Positions 1 through 14,500 of a DNA stretch of 64,000 nucleotides are shown here, one piece after another. The stretch's first letter is position 1, and the number at the start of each line of letters is the position of its first letter. Made by a program: the position numbers and the translations under genes. Under the pieces are notes generated by a model that had not been told where the DNA came from, ran no database searches, and was given only the letters and a program-made list of their open reading frames with translations. This stretch comes from Strongyloides papillosus (lineage: Eukaryota > Nematoda > Chromadorea > Rhabditida > Strongyloididae): assembly GCA_005656395.1 (NCBI GenBank), contig SRSI01000078.1:62001-126000 (forward strand). Reading direction: 5' to 3'.

Positions 1-3000
1 ATATATTGTTTTTTTACCTAAATCGTTTATGCTTAAGTAGAGGTATAGAGAAATAGAGTGAAACAGTTTATTAAAAAAATCATTAGGTTAAATGTGATAA
101 AAATCTATGATTAATTTTCGTTTCCATCAAAAATGTTACCTTTTTCCACACATAAATTTTGATAAATAGATAATTATCTTTAAAGAAGTAAATGATTTTA
201 ATAAAAACATTTTTTTATTACTATTTGTAATAATATTATTTTATAACACTATTTTTGAACTATAATAAACAGGATAAATAATATATCAGTGAAGGTCTTC
301 TTTGCAATTTAGTTATAGTAGAAAAAAATTAACTTTATATCACGCTTATCTGAGGACATCTATCATTATTTTGATCTAACAAAAATTATATACATCGCAG
401 ATTATCATTTTATCGAAGATAATTTATCAACAATGACTTAATATATAATTTATTTACATACTTAGCATTTAAATAATGTTTTACATTAGAAATATGTATT
501 TTTAGATAATATGACGCAGTGATAATGAATAAATCTTTCACAAAAAATACATTTAATACATTTAAACAATACTTTATCGTTCACCTTAAAAAATTCTTTT
601 TTTTTTCATTTTATCAATACAAATACCTTCAAAATATATCCTGATAAGATATTGTATTTTAGTTTATATATCTACAAAAATAGAAGGTACAAAATAAAAA
701 GTGAGTGATAAAAAAAATGTTTCACTTTTTCCAACTACATTTTAAGGGTATTTGAAACAAAAATAAGTAGATTGTTTAAAAAGTTATATTGAGGAGAGGC
801 AAAAAATTGACTTTACATTTTCGTTTGCTCTGGAAAGGAAAACACTATGCACTACATTAACAAAAAATTTTGTATTTTAACTTTCTTATATTTGACTTTT
901 TATGAAGTAATTTTTACTTTAACTTAAATTTTTAGATATTCTTTTATCTGTTGTTAATTATCTATTTATCTTTAAATATACCACAAACATTTTTAACTGA
1001 TTTTACTCCTCTCCTTAACATATAATATCAACTCCTTTCAATAACTTATAATTTTTTTAATCACATATATCCCTTATGATTTGAAAATTTTTCAAAGAGG
1101 AATAGAAGAATTTTTAATATTGATAAAAATAAAAGAATAAATTAAAATTTTTAGGTATTTAAACATTACAACATATCTAATGTAGTACTTCAAAGATTTG
1201 TATTTATCCTATTTATATTCTGTATCAAACAAATTATATGATCTTCTTCTTTTTGATTACTTTTAAGAAATGTTTATTATTTAATTTTATAAATCATATT
1301 TAATTTACCTATCTTAAATGATAAAAAAAGAAGAAAGTTAATTCCTTCAATTTATTTTTTCGTCCCTTTGTCTTGTCTTCATCATCATTCCTCTATACTT
1401 CTTTATATTGTCTAACATATTTTATGTAAGGTTTGTTTTTATTTTACTGATACTTCAGTTGTAATTTATTTTGATAGATGTGTTATTAAAAATAAATTAA
1501 AGACATCATTCTTGCACTCATTCATTTTCAGTCTACCAATCACATTTCCTTCAATTGTCTTTTTTTTACACATTCTGATATTCCTTAATTTTTTTCATCT
1601 TACAATCACATACCCTCTTTATCAATTTCATTTATCTATCTATATTTTACAGACATCTCCTCCGGAAATAATTTCTTCTTCCTTTTTTCTCCTTAACTAT
1701 TAAAATCAAAAACTTTAAGTGTAATAGGACCTAATTATATTTTAGCTAATTAGGTGTTAAATATAATATATTCAAAAATTAAAGAGTTATTTTATTATTA
1801 AGGATATATTATTTTGTTAAAGAATGTTCCAAACAAATAACAATTGCACATGATGATGACTTTCTATAAGAATATAAAAAGGGAATCATTATGAGGAATA
1901 GAAAAAAAAAGAACACAACCAAAATATTTATGAATCGACATTTGATTATAAAAATGTTTCTTTCAATTACATAAATATATATATTTATATTTTTTTTATT
2001 ATAAAATTTTATTTAACTCTTTATTTTATATTTTCGATTTTAACGAGAGAAAAAAGTATGGAAGATTGATATACTTAATATTGTTATTTTCATATATATA
2101 TATTTAAAAAAATATAATTTGAAATATAAAAAAAAGAATTAAATACAAATGTTATATATATGTTTTATCTACATAAATATTGAGATTAATTGACCAGTAT
2201 TGATAGTAAAATATAATGTACATCATTTTATCCAAAAATGATATCAATTATATTTATTCAATAACATTTTTTTACATCATTCTTGCTAATAATCTTTTCC
2301 TCTTCTATAGTTTATATTTTATTAAGAACCTCTACTTAAATTTACATTTTAGATGAATTAAAACAAACTAATCCTTTCAAACAATCACATACAAATGTGT
2401 ACTTTTTTTCTAATTTTCTAGATGGCTTAACTGGAAGAAATGTTTCAAATAAAGTGATTACATATATATATATATTTATTTAAAGGCGACTTTTTATGAT
2501 AAAAATTTTATATCATTTCTAAATTGGAATACATTTATTTTAACAAATAATTATTTTTATATGATAGCTTTTGTTATTTCTTTTCTTTTTAACCCTTCAA
2601 AATGTATACATATTTTACAATGCATTTCTGCTTAAACTTTTTTTTCAAAATTAACATTTTGCATAATATATCTATGTATCTAAATATATATATAATTTTT
2701 TAAAATATACAATACTTTTCATTGATTTAATACTTTTCCTATTTTTTCTTTTGATTTTATTTAAATTGTACCTCATAGAAATATGTATTAACTTTTTTTT
2801 ATCTTGCAGCATCCTTATAAAAATGCCTACTTTATAAAATTATGAATTATTAATCGTTAATGTAATTAATTTTTTAAACCTGACTTAATAATAATTATAA
2901 AATATAATTTTATAAATTAAAAGTAAGTCAATTTAATGTATAAAATATATATATTTTTGGAGTTATAATTTCTTTTATTTCTATCTAGATTACATTTAAC

Positions 3001-6000
3001 TTACTTTTCTAATTTTAAAGTATATTTAAATACCAATTCTCTTTACTTTTACCAGAAATAATTCACTCTTCTCCTTCATTCCAACATTTTTCTTCATTCC
3101 TAAAAATAATAAAACTTATAAATAAAAAAAGTGTATTTTTCTATTTAAAAAGTTTAAATCTATTTTTCATACTACTATTTTTTATCCTTTTGATTTCTTA
3201 TATATTTTCGATGGGATGAATATTTATAAAAGAAAAAAAATGTGATATATCTATAATAGATATTATTATATTTATTTTGTTCAATTTAATTGTATTGTAT
3301 TTATAAGAAAACATAAGGAGGAGATGATGAATTGTATTTTATCTATCATTTACAATTGATGCAATTTAATTATCTCCTTCACAATCCTTTAATGGTCAAC
3401 CCCCAACCTCCTCCCCTTATCTTTTCTTTTTCATCCCCACAGACAAGAAAAATAAATCTATACATTTAAAGTATCTTCCTTTTTATCAACTATTTTTGGA
3501 TTTTTTTATATACTAATTTTTATTGTCATTGGTGTATGGAGGATAAGGATAAATAATCAAATATAATTTTTTCCATTTTTGCTACTTCTAATTATTTTTA
3601 TACATCCATATTTTCCTTTTTTCAAGATAAAGCAATATCATTTATTTTAACCTATAAATATTTAATTCATCTATGACACTTATAAATTATATTATAAAGT
3701 AATTTTTTATTTAATTTATACATATATATGGGTATTAAGATATTTTAATAAACAAGTTAAGTTAATATTCAGAATTTTATAACAAACATCATCAACCTCA
3801 TATAATCATGATAAGACAGTAAAAAAAAGTAGTAAATTAATCACATTATAGATATACGTTTATGCAATTATTTTTTAATGAATGATTTTTTATTGATAAT
3901 AATTTCATAAGACAACCTTCTTTCTGCCAAGAATTTTTTTTATCATAATCATCATGACATCCATTAAAAATTTATTTACATTGTTACTTATGGAAGAAAG
4001 ACATATGTAGTTGACATTCAAAATATATATTATAAAATCAAGTAGTAGATACAATTAAATGTTTATTTATTACTATATCGTAAGCTCAAATATATATACA
4101 TTTTTACTACCAGATCTCTTTTATGTGTAAAGAAAGTAATATAAAAAAAATAATAGAGTATAACATACATTTGTTGATTTAAATTTTATTAACAAAAAAA
4201 TGATGGATTGTAAAACCTTTATTAGAAAAATTTTTTATTATAATAGTTACTTAAATCAAATGGGATACATCTTTGGAGACTATAATTTCATATAATTTGT
4301 ATTAACATTCTAAAAAGTTTATATACATTTGTATATGTAGATAAATTTATGTATATTTTATATGTACATATACCCATTGACCATATATTTGGTATAAGTA
4401 AGGGGCGCGAGCGTGACAACATACTAAAAACTCCCTCTAAAATCTATTGACAACATAGATAAATATATATAAAATATATCGGCTAAACAGATTTCCTTGT
4501 CCACAGTTCCTTATAATATACATAAGTATAATAGTGACTTTATATAAAAAGTTACCAATATCTTTTATTATCATCATATTTTCCCTCATTTATACATCTC
4601 TATATATTTTATACCCCTCGAAAATTTCAGAAAAGTAAAAATGTAGGTTAACATAAAAAAAGAATATATATAGTTCAAGAGGGAATATAAAAGTATTATT
4701 GTATTAAAGTTTACTTTTCCTTATCAACATTTGCGCACTTTTTTTTATTCTCTTTAATTTTTTTATTATTTATTGTGATTATAATTTTATTTTCTTCACC
4801 ACTAAATGTATATATCAAAGTGTACATAAACATAACATTTAATTTTTATAACAGTATTTTTGTATTTAAATTTAATTATTCATATAACGTTCGTTAGTTG
4901 ATGGGAGAAAAAAATCAAAAAGGCTATTGTTTTGACTGGGATAGAATAATTTCCGACTTTCAAGTTTATTTAAATATAGACATGTGTCTGGCAAACAATC
5001 TTTGATTGGTAAATTAAATTTTAAAAAAAATTTTGTAATATTATTTTAACTTTTTGCGCCTCCTAATAACTATGACATAAAATAACATCATCATTTTACT
5101 AAAATTTCATCATAACACCTATATTTTAGAAAATAAGTTTTTTCACTTATTAACTACGTATTTTTTATTTTTTAAAATCATTTGATTTCATTTTTTCACT
5201 CTATTGTAATACTCTACAAACATTGAGAGTCCTTTTTTTCTATAAATATTAAAACACCACATGTTTTACATTCCTTAATAATAAAAATTAGTTTAATGTA
5301 CTTTTTTTTCTTTTAAAGATAATTGTTATTTTATTAAAATATATTTATTCCGTAGTTTATGGTAAATTGAATCAGTTATACTAAAGTATAGTTTAAAAAA
5401 ATTATATTCCATTTTAATTTTTTCCTTCGTCTTCCAAGACATTTTTTTTGTTGATTATTTTAATATTGATAAAATATAGTTATACAATTTATCACCTTAT
5501 TACAAAATATACATTTTAATGTAATAATTCTAAGGTTTTTTATTAGTAAACATAAATTATATCACAATTTTTATACACAACTATTACATATACAAATATA
5601 ATATTTATTTCATCTTAAGTGATTATATACATACTATTTAAAAGTATAAAAAAATCATTATGTTATTGGATGAATGAAAAAAGTACATATTTTGGAAGGA
5701 GATCCTTATTCTTTTTGATTTAGGTAAAAGATATAGTATAATAAAAAAAGACTTCACATTTATTCTGAAAAGCCACAAAATTTCAACCTTCTTATGATCT
5801 CTCTCATTTTAACCTAAAGCATCCTCAAAATCCTTATAATTCTCTTACATAAATGTAAATTTTTTTTACAACTTGTGTATTCACTTAAAGTTCAAACAAT
5901 TTGTCATAACTTTTTTCTCAATATTCTAATACTCATAGTAATCGTTTTTTTCATTATACCATAGAATTACTTTTTTTATTTTTACTAAACATTTATATTT

Positions 6001-6877
6001 TAAAACAACCTATTTCTATTCTATAAAATATACATATAATATATATATTATTCATGTTCAAAACCACCTTTTACCATTCCTAATATATTTATTATATGCA
6101 TAAATTTTCGTTTAAGAAGTTGTATATGTTTATTTTTGTTTTAGCATAATAAATATACCTTTTTGTTATTAGTTTAAATTTATAGTATCTTTTTGTTCCT
6201 TCAGTATTTGTATTTATTTGTTTCAAAAGAGGATTTAACTTAAAGATAAGATACTATGAATATATCTTATTTCCTTTTCAATTGGAGGAATATTATTAAT
6301 AATAATATTATTATTATTATTAGAATTACTATTGACTGGTGATTTTACTTCCCATAATACATCTACTTTTTATAAAAATAATATTAAATTATTAGAGATA
6401 GAAGAGTGGAGGAGAAAAAAAAATTTTTTAAAGTTCATTTCAGTAAATTTATGTGGAGATATATATATATAGATAGATAACAACTGCGTCATTGTGATAT
6501 ATCAAGAGATATTTTATATTTATTATAATTTTGTGGTCTTTCTCTATATATGATTAGATTTTTAAAATATTATTCCATTTAATATCTAATATATAGATAT
6601 GTTTTATTATTATATAGATATATACATCAAAACACATATATATATATATGTATTCCCGCATTTTGTATAAATGAAAAGGCCGTATTGTTTGTTGGATAGT
6701 GTTATTGCAATTTCTTTTTATTATCTCTGAGTAATATGTGTTGAACCTATATATATACATTTGGAAAGGATACTATTCTATTATTTGTACAAATACATAC
6801 TTATTTTCATTTAAACTTTTTCTATCACAATAACATTTGAATCGTTTCCTTATTATTTATTGTTATTTTTATTTTAG
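1..6877. other. Intergenic, no gene recognised
   Basis: Very A+T-rich sequence with long T and A runs and TA-rich tracts. I read both strands and found no run of codons with coding character and no pair of plausible splice sites flanking an open exon. The RhoGAP gene starts at 6910, but its first recognised exon is open back to a good acceptor at 6877, so one or more 5' exons of that gene could lie here unrecognised. A small GC-rich islet occurs at 4401-4414. Confidence 0.6.
6292..6321. repeat. AAT/ATT trinucleotide tract
   Basis: About 30 bp of alternating TTA/AAT triplets that is also a near-perfect inverted repeat. It looks like a simple microsatellite. Confidence 0.8.
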
Positions 6878-6909
6878 ATTTAAAAAATCTCTGTACGCAA
6901 ATAATCAGA

Positions 6910-9900
6910 ATGCCTATCTCAAAATATAGAATGGTGTTTTGTGGTTATCAAGGGGTTCACGCACGTTTTAAAGATAGACTTGAAAAAGTTAAATTTGGCG
7001 TACCAATGGCATGTGCTTTTCAATCTGGTGATATACCAGGACCATTACTTGTATGTTTTCTTTGCGAAGTTATATAATTATAATATATTTTAAAGATATT
7101 ACTCTTAAAAGTTAATAAAGAAGGTCCATTAAGGAAGGATATATGGCGGGCACCAGGTAATCAAGCTCAAGTTAAAAAAATTGCTGCTATAATGAAAGGT
7201 GGACGTATGATGAATATATCAGATATAAATGTATACACAGCTGCATCAATTGTCAAGGTATAGCACTATAAATTTAATTACATTAACAAATTATAATTAC
7301 ATTGTAGAGATTTTTATCAAAACTTCCAGGTGGTGTATTTGGACCTGAGAATGAGCGCCTCCTTTTTGGTATATTACATGAACCTGATCCAACAAAACAA
7401 CGTGCAGTGTTTGCCAAAATAATCCATGCAATGGATCCTGTATCACAAAATTTTATGGTTCTTCTTTTTGGTACATTTAGAATAATTGCTGATTCGTCAA
7501 TAACATTCGATACAAGAATGAATCCTGAAGCTATCGGCATTTCTGTTGCTCCATCACTATTTCATACATGTATCAATGACACAAAAGCAAAATTTGATGA
7601 TGTAAGGAAATTTAAACAGGCATCACATATTATTGCAATTCTTATTAATAATTTTGGTTACACTGATATGTTCTCTCGTGAGTCATATGAATATTACGCT
7701 AAAATCACGGGTCGTACAATTCGAGTAGAAGAAAATTGGATGTTCTCTTTTCAATACCCAATAAGTAAGTTTTTTATTTTTAACAGTTTTTTTTGCTTTT
7801 CTATCCTTGGAACTATGTTTTTGAAAGTTCTACCTTTTTTGTTGCTGAATTGTTTTTATACATTTCTGAAACTGGTGTTTTTATTGCGTGAAACATTTTT
7901 TTGTATTATATATTAACATGATTGCAATGTTAGCACTTATATTTTGTTTTTAAACATTTTAACGGATTCTAGTGTTTCTAGAATGGTTAAAAACAATTTA
8001 GTTAAAATGATTCAATTGATAAGAAGATTATTGTGATGTTAATTTTATTTTAGAAATACATCATACATGGTAATTCTTATAATCAATCTATTTTCATAAT
8101 GATATCATATGTATATATTTAGATGTTTACTAAAATACATCGGTTTATTGTTAGATCTAGTAAAAAAAATAAACAGATAAATTCAATAATTAATTTAAAT
8201 CCTTTTTTTGTGTGTGTACTTGCTTCTAATGCTATTTCTTTTTAGAAAAAAAGATTGGACGTCGGCAGAATTTAGGAACATCACTTGGAGCATTAAATAT
8301 TCATCAAAATGATCTTGAATGTGAGAGTTCAGATGACAATACAACTTTACCTATTGCCAAAAGATCAACCTCTGCATCAGTTGTTCTAAATAGGAGTGCA
8401 ATTGGAGCTGCTTCGGTAACGGGATGTGTTGATCCACACCATCAACCGTGTTGTTCCTGTGCTAGTGCAGAAAAACCACTAAGCTTAATTTTCGGTAAAT
8501 CACTTTCACCTGAAGATTTAGGAGAATCTCATGCTATTGGAAATAAGTCTCAAAGTTATTCCGGCCCTTTGAAGCCACATAACAGTCGCCATTCGGATTA
8601 TAGTAAAAAAGTTCAGGATAAAAACTGCCCTAGAAATACTTACTGTTAAAAAAAATTATTTTTAATATAATTATTATAAGTTCCGTATGTATGTACTGTC
8701 GCTTTATTTTTTGTATTATCCTGTACTTCCTAATTTTTTTTCCATCTTATTTTTTTTGTGTCTTTTAATCTCATGAAATAATTTTTTTATAGTCATTCTT
8801 CTACTTCCTTATTATTCTATAAAAAATAACCATTTATTAATAGATAAAAATTATAATGAAATGTTATGAATTTTCTGTTATAGTTTTTGATGTAAAAATA
8901 ATATTTTGTCTTTTGAAAGGTGTTATAACTTTGTTGTCAATATATATTTGTATGGTTTGAATTTTATATTATTATTTATTCAGTTACTCATAAATAATAT
9001 GAGATATTACTATTTTGTTTAGAGATATTTTTTTTAAAATTAAATATTAATTGTTGTTAATATATATTATGGTGTTTATTATTCTTTTTTACCTATATTT
9101 ATAATATTTATAAAAGTGTTTATAAAATATTTTGAAGATTCTCAATTAATGTCCTTATACTCAAAAAATATAGTTGATAGATTTGCTTATCCTTTTTAAC
9201 ACTTTAATATTTCATTTACTTGATAATACATGAATGATTCTTTTATTTATAATTTAGTGACATAAAATAAATATTGTAATAATTATGTGATGAAAATATT
9301 TTTTTGTTCATGTATTTATTTTATCACAAAAATTGTTTTTTTCTTATTGTTTTATTCTTTGTATTGTACTTATATTTAAATGTTATGATAGGCCAGTTAA
9401 TATCCTTACCAATGGAGATTGAAAATTTTTGAATATATCTTAATAAGATTTTTTGATATACGATCTAACTAAAAATTTACCAAACAAAAATCAATCTTTC
9501 TAATTTACTAAAAAATCGAGTGGTAAAATTAATTCTTGCAAAATGAGACTAAATTAAAAAAAAAACCCATTTAGATTAAAAAACTGTTTTCGACATTTTT
9601 GATTTAAAATAATGATTCTAAGCTAAAAATTATGTTAAAAATAGTAAAAAAATTATTGATTTGAAATCATAAATATCTGATCTTTCTGATTTCTTATAGG
9701 AATTATCGTAAGACGTTCATCCTTAGAAATGGAAAAAGCAAATCTTGTTAATACCTGTATTAACAGAGAAAACGAAAATGATGATGATAATGAATTATGT
9801 GATCTGGGTTCAAATATCAGTCTACATTCTGGTGTTTTTCGTTACAACAATAATAAATTTTCTAATAATATTAGTAAAGATTCGCATTCACATCAAAATA

Positions 9901-10818
9901 TTAATCCAACACAGTGTTATTGTGAACCATCTTCTATTAAAGATTCAATTAACTGTAAATGTGACTCAACAATGTACAATAGTAATATAAATAAAGAACT
10001 TTTATCGAGTCGGATAAGTGCATCACTTAATGAAGGTATTGATATGCCTAAATATCTTCTTGGGTTTGATCGTATTGTCAGAGAAGATATTGCTTCTGAA
10101 AATTCAAGATCACTACAAAATTTAGAGTATGTTCATGCACTACAGAAAGGAAGAATGAAAAATCGTTCACAATGGTTTTTAGATGGTAACACAAACGGAA
10201 ATGATAAAAGTGATGGGAATAAACCAAATAAGGTAACAAAAACTTATTTGTATTTTATAATCAAAAATCAATTTTAGGCTAATATTTTTAACGAAAATGG
10301 TATTAATAATGTAAAAACAAACAACGACACAAGCATAGCCGCAAATAATAATATAGAGGGTAAGTTATAAAAAAAAAAATTAAAAAATATCATTTTATTT
10401 AGATGATCAAGAACTAATTAATGGAGAAACGTCTAAAGCGATTAAAAAATTTAGTAAAAAAACACCATTAGCAAAAACACTATCAGATAAACCTATTTTA
10501 CTTCCATCATTATGTAATTCTACTTCAGGTATTGAAAGACGTTCCTCCTGGAAAAGGCATTACTTCCGGGCACAAAAATCATTAGATTTAAGTATTGAAT
10601 CTAATAATAATACTGATAAAGTTTTGTCATCTAGGGATGATAAACCAATACGTAGAATATCAACGCTAACTGGATTCATTAGATCCACAACAAATGAGGA
10701 TGACAACCAAAGTAAGAGTAACAAAACTAAATTGGTACGCCGCAAATCATCATCATCAATGAAAAATAAATCACCAAGTTATTACTCAACATCAAAATTA
10801 GTTTTAACAAATAATTAA
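6910..10818 (+). CDS. RhoGAP-domain protein (long isoform)
   Basis: Predicted Rho-family GTPase-activating protein that would switch off Rho/Rac/Cdc42-type GTPases at the membrane or cytoskeleton. Exons: 6910-7050, 7096-7257, 7308-7764, 8246-8494, 9700-10232, 10278-10359 and 10403-10818. All introns are GT-AG and phase-consistent, giving 679 aa from ATG 6910. The RhoGAP domain spans about residues 36-235. It starts at the block KFGVP, has the arginine finger in IWRAPGN (Arg65) and continues with the FLSKLPGG block. The rest, about 440 residues, is Ser/Asn/Lys-rich and probably disordered, with basic stretches such as RRKSSSS near the C-terminus, possible kinase sites. The reading frame is open upstream of ATG 6910 to an acceptor at 6877, so the true start may be in an earlier exon, or 6877 may be a trans-splice site. 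I recognise the domain but not the precise orthologue. Confidence 0.85.
8495..8649 (+). CDS. Alternative 3' end of the RhoGAP gene (short isoform)
   Basis: If the donor at 8495 (GGTAAAT context) is not used, exon 4 reads on in the same frame for about 50 more codons and stops at 8649, giving a 387-residue RhoGAP protein. This extension has coding-like composition, with balanced codons and Ser, Pro, His and Gly residues, unlike the A/T-rich intron sequence just after it. If the donor is used, splicing to 9700 joins phase 1 to phase 1 and the protein continues for about 300 residues. Both forms keep the complete GAP domain. Confidence 0.6.
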
Positions 10819-11580
10819 AGTATTTTTTTTCTCTTATCACACACATCTTCCATCCCTTCAAATCCATAATCATTTTTGTACATACTTCAAGCGAAATGAA
10901 AGAAATCAGAAAAAAATAAAAATACGGCAGATTAGATTCTGCCAAAAAAATTCATGAGTCATTGCGATCTAATAATATCTTACTTAAACCATCAATAGCA
11001 ACAACCCTTTCTCATGATAACACTTGATAACATCTCAAAAACAATCTTTAGATATTGTTAAGATTATTAAATTCAAAACCCTCCATCAGACATCATATTG
11101 CAACTGCTTTAAATGAAAAAAATAATAAAAATCAAAATACGATTTTTCAATGGGAAATCAAAAAACTTTATTTGTAAATCCAAGCATTACTTAAATAAAA
11201 AACGGCTTATAATATTAACTTATTTTATATCTATTTTATAATCTAAGTACATTTTAAATATTGTCAATTTTATGTTGTGCACAACACACCTCTTTTCTTT
11301 ATACCATCCATCTCATAATATTTAATGGAAAAAAAGATTCTGTGCTAGAATAAAATTATCTAAATACTTAATTTCTTTATTTTTTGCTTTAAAATTGATA
11401 TATAATATAATTAAATTTTATCATGTTACGCTCGCTGAAATCTACTGGTTATTAACAAACAGTATTGTATAATAAAAAAATCAGTAAAAATGGGACAATT
11501 ATATCATATTAAACATTATTGTAAATATGCCTATTATTAATAAAATTACATTAAATTCAATTAGTAAAAAAATACTTTTT
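10819..11580. other. Intergenic spacer between convergent genes
   Basis: Contains the presumed 3' UTRs of the RhoGAP gene (+) and the WDR26-like gene (-). A TTTATT at 11376-11381 would be an AATAAA polyadenylation signal for the minus-strand gene, about 200 bp past its stop. Nothing else was recognised. Confidence 0.6.
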
Positions 11581-14500
11581 TTACCATTCTGGACCATAAA
11601 ATTCTGGTGAGAAGTAATCAAGTTGAGCCTTGGAACTCTTCTCCATTACTCTTTTTTTAGCATTTGTCCATTTATCCCCTGGTACTCGAGTACCCTCCAT
11701 ATATTCAATATGATCTTCTCCTGTTAATGGAACCATCTTTCTTGGAGTCCATATTATAACAGTACCATCATCACCCGCAGATGCCAGCATATGTGAGTTA
11801 ACGGGATTCCATGAAACAGAATTAACCATTTTACTATGCCCATTTAAATATAAAAGAGGCTCAGGTTTTTTTCTATTCCATATTACGACTTTATTATCTT
11901 TAAAAATAATACATTAACATAGTAATCAATAACTTAACATTACCTTCAGAACCGCTAGCAATGAACTCGTCTTGTGGACCACCATAACACGAGGTAATAA
12001 TACAATTTGTGATATGAGCACCGTAATAAGTCCCGACATTTTGTCGAGTTTCAATATTAATTACACGATGACCCGCTGTTCTTGTTGTAACAAGTAAAAA
12101 TTTTTCGCTCTTATCAATAGCCATATGAATTATTGGTGAATCAAATGTCATTAGTGTTTCACCTTTTGGACCATGATTCTCAGAAATATCAAAGGTATAC
12201 TTTCTAATACGATTATGAGTATCTGCAGCAATAACTGAACAATCATCACTTAAACATATTAATGCTCTCATCCTAAAACCATCAATAACATCATAACGCA
12301 AATTGTGGTCTAATTCAAAATCAGCAACATAAAAATGTCCTTTCAAATCAGCAAACGCCAATCTCGAACTATTTTCTTTAGGAAAGAAACTAACTAATGT
12401 AAAAGCTTCATTACTCTCAGGTAGTGACCATATTTGACGTAGAAGATATCCTGTCTTCGCACTGTAAACAAAAACACCACTTCGGTCATCGTCTAATGAT
12501 GCTATAGCAAGGCATTCAGAATTTGAGGACCATGATATACAACCACCACCGGCTATTGTTGATGGAAATGATAATTTTAATTCACCACCAAATGATCCAT
12601 CATCATTGATTGTGTAGACAGAGGAAGTACGTGATCTACCAGTTGTAGCAAGATATTTACCACAAGGAGAAAATTCAAGAGCCAATATTTCATTATAATT
12701 ATGGTGAAGAACTGTTCTAACGTGTCCAGGAAATTCATCAAAAGAACATTTATGATTATAGATAAGGCTATTGTTTATTGATGATTGTTGTAGATTATCA
12801 CTAATGTGATACATACAATCCTCTGATTGACTCTTTATTGATTGTTTTAATAATTCATTAAGTCTGTGAGGTGGTAGTAAAAAATCAGGCTCTAGTAATG
12901 TTTGAATATCACCAATCAATTCTCTCCTTTCCTCCTGGACATTTTTAGTATACTGATCATAGCCTTCATCACACCAACATGGTATTCTATCATTATATTT
13001 ATTCTCCATCATTATTTTAACAAAATCAATTTTTCTTTTAATTAATCTTTGATCAGATGGATATTCTAATTGCAGTGTTCTAAAAGCCAAACAATAATCA
13101 CCATGTGTAATCTGCTCTTTAATTTTCTCCTCTAATAATAATATTTTCAACTCTAATTTCTCTTCACTACTCTTAAAAACTTCATTCATATCATCGAGGA
13201 TTTCAATAGCCTCATCCCAAAGTCCTTTGACTATACATTCGCGTAATGCTATAGCACGCGTATCTTCAACACTACAACCTGATTCTTTCATCAACGCATC
13301 ACATGATTCAAGTAAACCGAGATTAAAAAGATATTGGCCAATAACTCTGATTGTACTTCTTTCTGTAGATGATAATAATTTTTTTTCTGGTGTCTTTAAT
13401 TTATATCTATCATCAATAATTGTTTTATTATCATTATTAGTAAAAACATCATCAAATTTAAGTTGACTTTTTTTTAAAAGTTCAATTAAATTACTACCAT
13501 TATTTGCCTCATTTGATTCACTATCTGCAACATCAGCTGTCATTACTACGTCTTCTTCTTTAATTGGACTCTGACTATCGCAGTAGGAACGTCTATAAAT
13601 AGAATATAAAAAGTACATATAAATATGTTAAAATTTTTGTTATTTATTGCTTATGTATATATAATATATCAGTATATTGGTTGTAATGATATAAATGAAA
13701 AAAATATGCATTATTTATGTAAAACGATATTACTTATATGAATAAAATAGAATTTACATACTATATAATTCACACCATATTTTTTTTTACTTAAATTTAT
13801 CAACTGATGAAGGATATCACTCTACAATTATTTTTAAAAAAGAGTGCTATTTTTATATATAGTATAATAATACTGACATTAAATACGGTTAAAAATTTAA
13901 AAAATTAAGAAAACAATATTATCAATAATAAATTTCAATTTAACAAAAGATAAATTTTTACGTACTAGTATTTCATTGATTAATATATAAATACACATAT
14001 GTATCATAAAGATGAATAATAAAAGAGAATGTAATAGAAAAAAAATTATGTAGGGTGAAATAAAAAATTATTCATACCAGTTGTAGGAAAATGAAAACAA
14101 CAAAATTGGATACATTATTCCAACTGAATAGTTATGAAAAATTTGTTCCAGTACATTCAAAAAATGTAAGCTTTGAAGTTTTTATTTTAAGAAAAGTGAT
14201 ATATATAGATATAAAATAAATTTTATGGTTAAAGAAAAAAAATATTTATAAAATGAATGTATGATAGAAAATGGTGTAATATTATTTTATATATAGATAG
14301 TGAATGATATACAATAAATAATTTAACTTTATATAGAATGTTAAGAAGAAAGGAGTATGATGTTGTAATAACAAATAAATAAATATAAATGATAAATAGT
14401 TCAACTATTTTAATAACATTAAAATTATAAATAAATTTTTCTTTTTTTTCTTTCTTTAAACTACTATTAAAATGTTAACAATTGTACAATTATTAAAAAA

